Origin: Pseudoduganella rivuli
GTDB taxonomy: Bacteria; Pseudomonadota; Gammaproteobacteria; Burkholderiales; Burkholderiaceae_D
Assembly: GCF_009674485.1 (NCBI RefSeq)
Contig: NZ_WKJJ01000014.1
Coordinates: 62,001 to 126,000 of the forward strand
Length of the DNA: 64,000 bases
Direction of reading: 5' to 3'
Position 1 is the first letter of the stretch; every line of letters starts with the position of its first letter. Below the pieces are notes generated by a model, which searched no databases, was not told the DNA's origin, and was given only the letters and a program-made list of their open reading frames with translations. This document shows positions 62,081-64,000 of this stretch, piece by piece. A program made the position numbers and the translations under genes.

Positions 62081-63462
62081 TGATGCGACGGATGAATTGG
62101 CCGGCTGCGGCAGCCTTCCAGGTGAATTCCGCCCGTCTGATGGCGCTGGGTCTCCTGGTATTGCTGTCGGGCTGCGAGGCGCGCAATAACGTCGGCCCGG
62201 CCAAAACCGAAATTACGCTGATGCGTTTTTTTGGCAGTTGCGATGGCCAGTATGCCCATGTAAACGAAGTTGCCAAAGGCCAGGGCGAGTGCGGCATCAT
62301 CACAACCCTGGTCAACGAATTCAACGCCACCAACAGCGATGGCATTGTAGTGCGGACCGAAGTAGTCGAGTGGGGGCCATACTACGATCAACTAATCGCG
62401 CGCATCGTGGCAAAAGATGTTCCAACTGTGGCAGTGATGCATGAGTCCGCACTTGGCGATTATGTACGCCGCAATCTCGTGCTGCCATTGGACAAAGACT
62501 TCGCGGCCGCCGGCATCGCTACCAGTGATTTCACGGCGCATGCGCGCCGTGGCGTGACGATTGCCGGGGGCACCTATGCACTGCCCTTTGATTCCTGGTC
62601 ATGGCTATGGCACGTCAATACTTCCCTGATGAAGCAAGCCGGTCTGCTGGATCCGGCGGGGCGCCCACTTGTGCCGGGTTCGCCACAGGAACTCCTGGCT
62701 CATGCGCGGCAATTCCGCCGTGCCACAGGTAAGCCATATTTTGCATGGGCAACTGCGAATGAGCCTGCCTCAAATACCCGGACTTTTCTCACCCTGGTGG
62801 CCCAGCAGAACGCCCTCGTGTTTGGAGAGAACGGAAAGTCGATCAATATGCACCAGCCAGCCGTCGACAATGCGTTGACTCTGATGCAGCAGTTGTATGC
62901 CGAGGGACATGTCAAACCGAACCTGAATTACGCTGGCGCCAACCAGGCATTTTTGCGGGGGGACGCAGGTGTCATTGTGGTGGGGACCTGGGCGATCGAC
63001 CAGTTCCTGAACGAATCGGGCCTGGCCAGTTCGCCTTTGTACGGCAGCTATACCATTTTTCCATTCCCCCAGCTTTACCAGCGCAAGGCCGTATTCGCCG
63101 ATGGACATTCCTGGGTGATGCTCAAGGCCGGTTCGCCCGATGAAAAAACACATCAAGCTGGCGTGAAATTACTCAAGTTCATCTGGGATCACAGCAGTCA
63201 ATGGGCGCGGTCCGGCAATCTGCCGGCACGTCAGTCGGTGGTCACCAGCGAGAACTTCCGCAAGTTGCCGTTTCGCGATAGCTTGGCCGAGATCACTCAC
63301 ACCGGCATCGCCATTCCCAGCAATGTTCCCACGCAACGCCTCGTCGAATTCGAAATCGGGGCGGGCGTGGGTAATTTGCTGGTGTCCGGCAGGCCGCTCG
63401 GTGAAGTGCAGGACGCGGTTGAGACGCGCGTCAATCGCCTATTGAAAAAGGCGCGCCGCTAG
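62080..63462 (+). CDS. Extracellular sugar-binding lipoprotein
   Basis: A 460-residue binding protein with a lipobox LLSGC after a long basic N terminus. The mature part shows an extracellular solute-binding type 1 fold: ITLMRFFGSCDGQYAHVNEV, PTVAVMHESALGDYV, ALPFDSWSWLWHVN and GVIVVGTWAID. Two Cys near the N terminus (GSCDG and GECGI) could form a disulphide. It would be tethered to the membrane to feed the importer. Ligand unknown; the GH127 gene next to it suggests an arabinose-containing oligosaccharide. Confidence 0.9.
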   Translation: MMRRMNWPAAAAFQVNSARLMALGLLVLLSGCEARNNVGPAKTEITLMRFFGSCDGQYAHVNEVAKGQGECGIITTLVNEFNATNSDGIVVRTEVVEWGPYYDQLIARIVAKDVPTVAVMHESALGDYVRRNLVLPLDKDFAAAGIATSDFTAHARRGVTIAGGTYALPFDSWSWLWHVNTSLMKQAGLLDPAGRPLVPGSPQELLAHARQFRRATGKPYFAWATANEPASNTRTFLTLVAQQNALVFGENGKSINMHQPAVDNALTLMQQLYAEGHVKPNLNYAGANQAFLRGDAGVIVVGTWAIDQFLNESGLASSPLYGSYTIFPFPQLYQRKAVFADGHSWVMLKAGSPDEKTHQAGVKLLKFIWDHSSQWARSGNLPARQSVVTSENFRKLPFRDSLAEITHTGIAIPSNVPTQRLVEFEIGAGVGNLLVSGRPLGEVQDAVETRVNRLLKKARR

Positions 63463-63512
63463 ACCTGCGGCGACGGTTGCAATGCAGAGCGGCCTGTCCG
63501 CCGCCAGCGGAG

Positions 63513-64000
63513 TCAATCCTTCAGCAACCGCAACCCATACAATCCGCCTGCAATCGACCCCGGCTGCGCCACGAACTTCACGCTGATGTTAGTCCCCAGG
63601 CCGACCGGCAAGGTAAAGTCGCGGGTATAAACCGCATCGCCCTGCCCGCCCGCCAGCTCCACGGTTTGCAGCAGTTGGCCATTGACGACAATGTCGAACT
63701 TGCGCCCCGCGTCGCCCGGTGAGAATGCCAGCCGCAATACCCGGGCCCGCTGTTCACGGTCATTCAATTCATAGCTGAACCAGCCCGTCGCATGGCGCCA
63801 GTGGCGACCCTTGTTGACACCGGCGTCCGCGCCCTCTCCCTTGAAGAAGTGGTCCGATTCCGGCTGCTGTTCGCCCGGCGCCACCTGGTCGATGGTGCGG
63901 GCGTCCAGCGCCAGGCGCTCCGCTTCCGCTTTGGCTGTCGCTTCCCGCATCAAGGCCAGGTTGGCGGGCGTCGTGTGCTGCCAGTACAGCATGTAGCGCG
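63513..64000 (-). CDS. C-terminal part of a GH127/DUF1680-type beta-L-arabinofuranosidase
   Basis: The 162 codons visible begin RYMLYWQHTTPANL, the end of the catalytic fold, and continue with the beta-sandwich tail WFSYELNDREQRARVLRLAFSPGDAGRKFDIVVNGQLL and VKFVAQPGSIAGGLYGLRLLKD. GH127 enzymes release beta-L-arabinofuranose from plant glycoproteins and pectins. The start lies beyond the right edge of the window. It converges with the binding-protein gene. Confidence 0.8.
   Translation of the reverse strand, partial: RYMLYWQHTTPANLALMREATAKAEAERLALDARTIDQVAPGEQQPESDHFFKGEGADAGVNKGRHWRHATGWFSYELNDREQRARVLRLAFSPGDAGRKFDIVVNGQLLQTVELAGGQGDAVYTRDFTLPVGLGTNISVKFVAQPGSIAGGLYGLRLLKD

Noticed and set aside
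1..64000. CRISPR arrays, tRNA or rRNA genes, complete insertion sequences
   Set aside because: None could be recognised by reading; only fossils (ssrA end, integrase end, repeat clusters) were found.

Overview
The window reads as chromosomal DNA of a GC-rich betaproteobacterium, most likely in the Oxalobacteraceae (Massilia/Duganella/Janthinobacterium type). This is inferred from base composition, the type VI secretion gene set, the DUF3422 gene and the arabinoside-utilisation genes; no rRNA or tRNA gene was seen to confirm it.

Layout. 1-4.8 kb: core metabolic and signalling genes (penicillin acylase family, GAF protein, receiver-like protein, flavin-binding oxidase, glutathione transferase, BluB). 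4.9-10.7 kb: an AT-richer accessory block. It opens with clustered GTCTAA repeats that look like the ends of a decayed transposon and carries a pentapeptide-repeat membrane protein and small orphan genes on the minus strand. 11.2-14.5 kb: a LytS/LytTR-type two-component pair and an S41 peptidase. 14.5-20.5 kb: a second accessory block with a SIR2-STAND (Avs-like) defence gene between about 80-bp direct repeats, an ssrA 3'-end-like attachment sequence, an integron-integrase remnant, several orphan minus-strand genes separated by short TGGCCG repeats, and a 5'-truncated gene. 20.5-28.5 kb: DUF3422, then a pentose/furanose operon (ytfQ-ytfR-ytfT-yjfF and a GH43 enzyme) with a GbpR-type LysR gene. 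28.5-50.5 kb: a type VI secretion locus in three transcription blocks (M15 peptidase-tssM-tagF-ompA-tssA; lipoprotein-tssB-tssC-hcp-tssE-tssF-tssG-tssH; tssK-tssL), interrupted by a PACE efflux gene and its LysR neighbour. No TssJ, VgrG or PAAR gene is recognisable.

50.5-63.5 kb: the most unusual part. A decayed Na+/H+ antiporter gene is followed by a 55-residue peptide with a canonical double-glycine leader. Then come an ABC-2 ATPase/permease pair, an HlyD-type adaptor and a C39 peptidase-ABC exporter. A 592-residue protein with SelO-like (pseudokinase/AMPylase-fold) motifs and a 151-residue HlyC/MceI-like acyltransferase complete the core. The last two resemble the MceJ/MceI (MchC/MchD) pair that modifies class IIb microcins, yet this peptide lacks the Ser-rich tail and no glucosyltransferase is present. 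A complete sugar ABC importer follows with almost no spacing. The window closes inside a GH127/DUF1680-type arabinofuranosidase.

Working together: the sugar genes (GH43, GH127, two importers, GbpR-like regulator) suggest use of plant arabinosides. The T6SS and the microcin-like cluster suggest competition with other bacteria, and the SIR2-STAND gene suggests phage defence.
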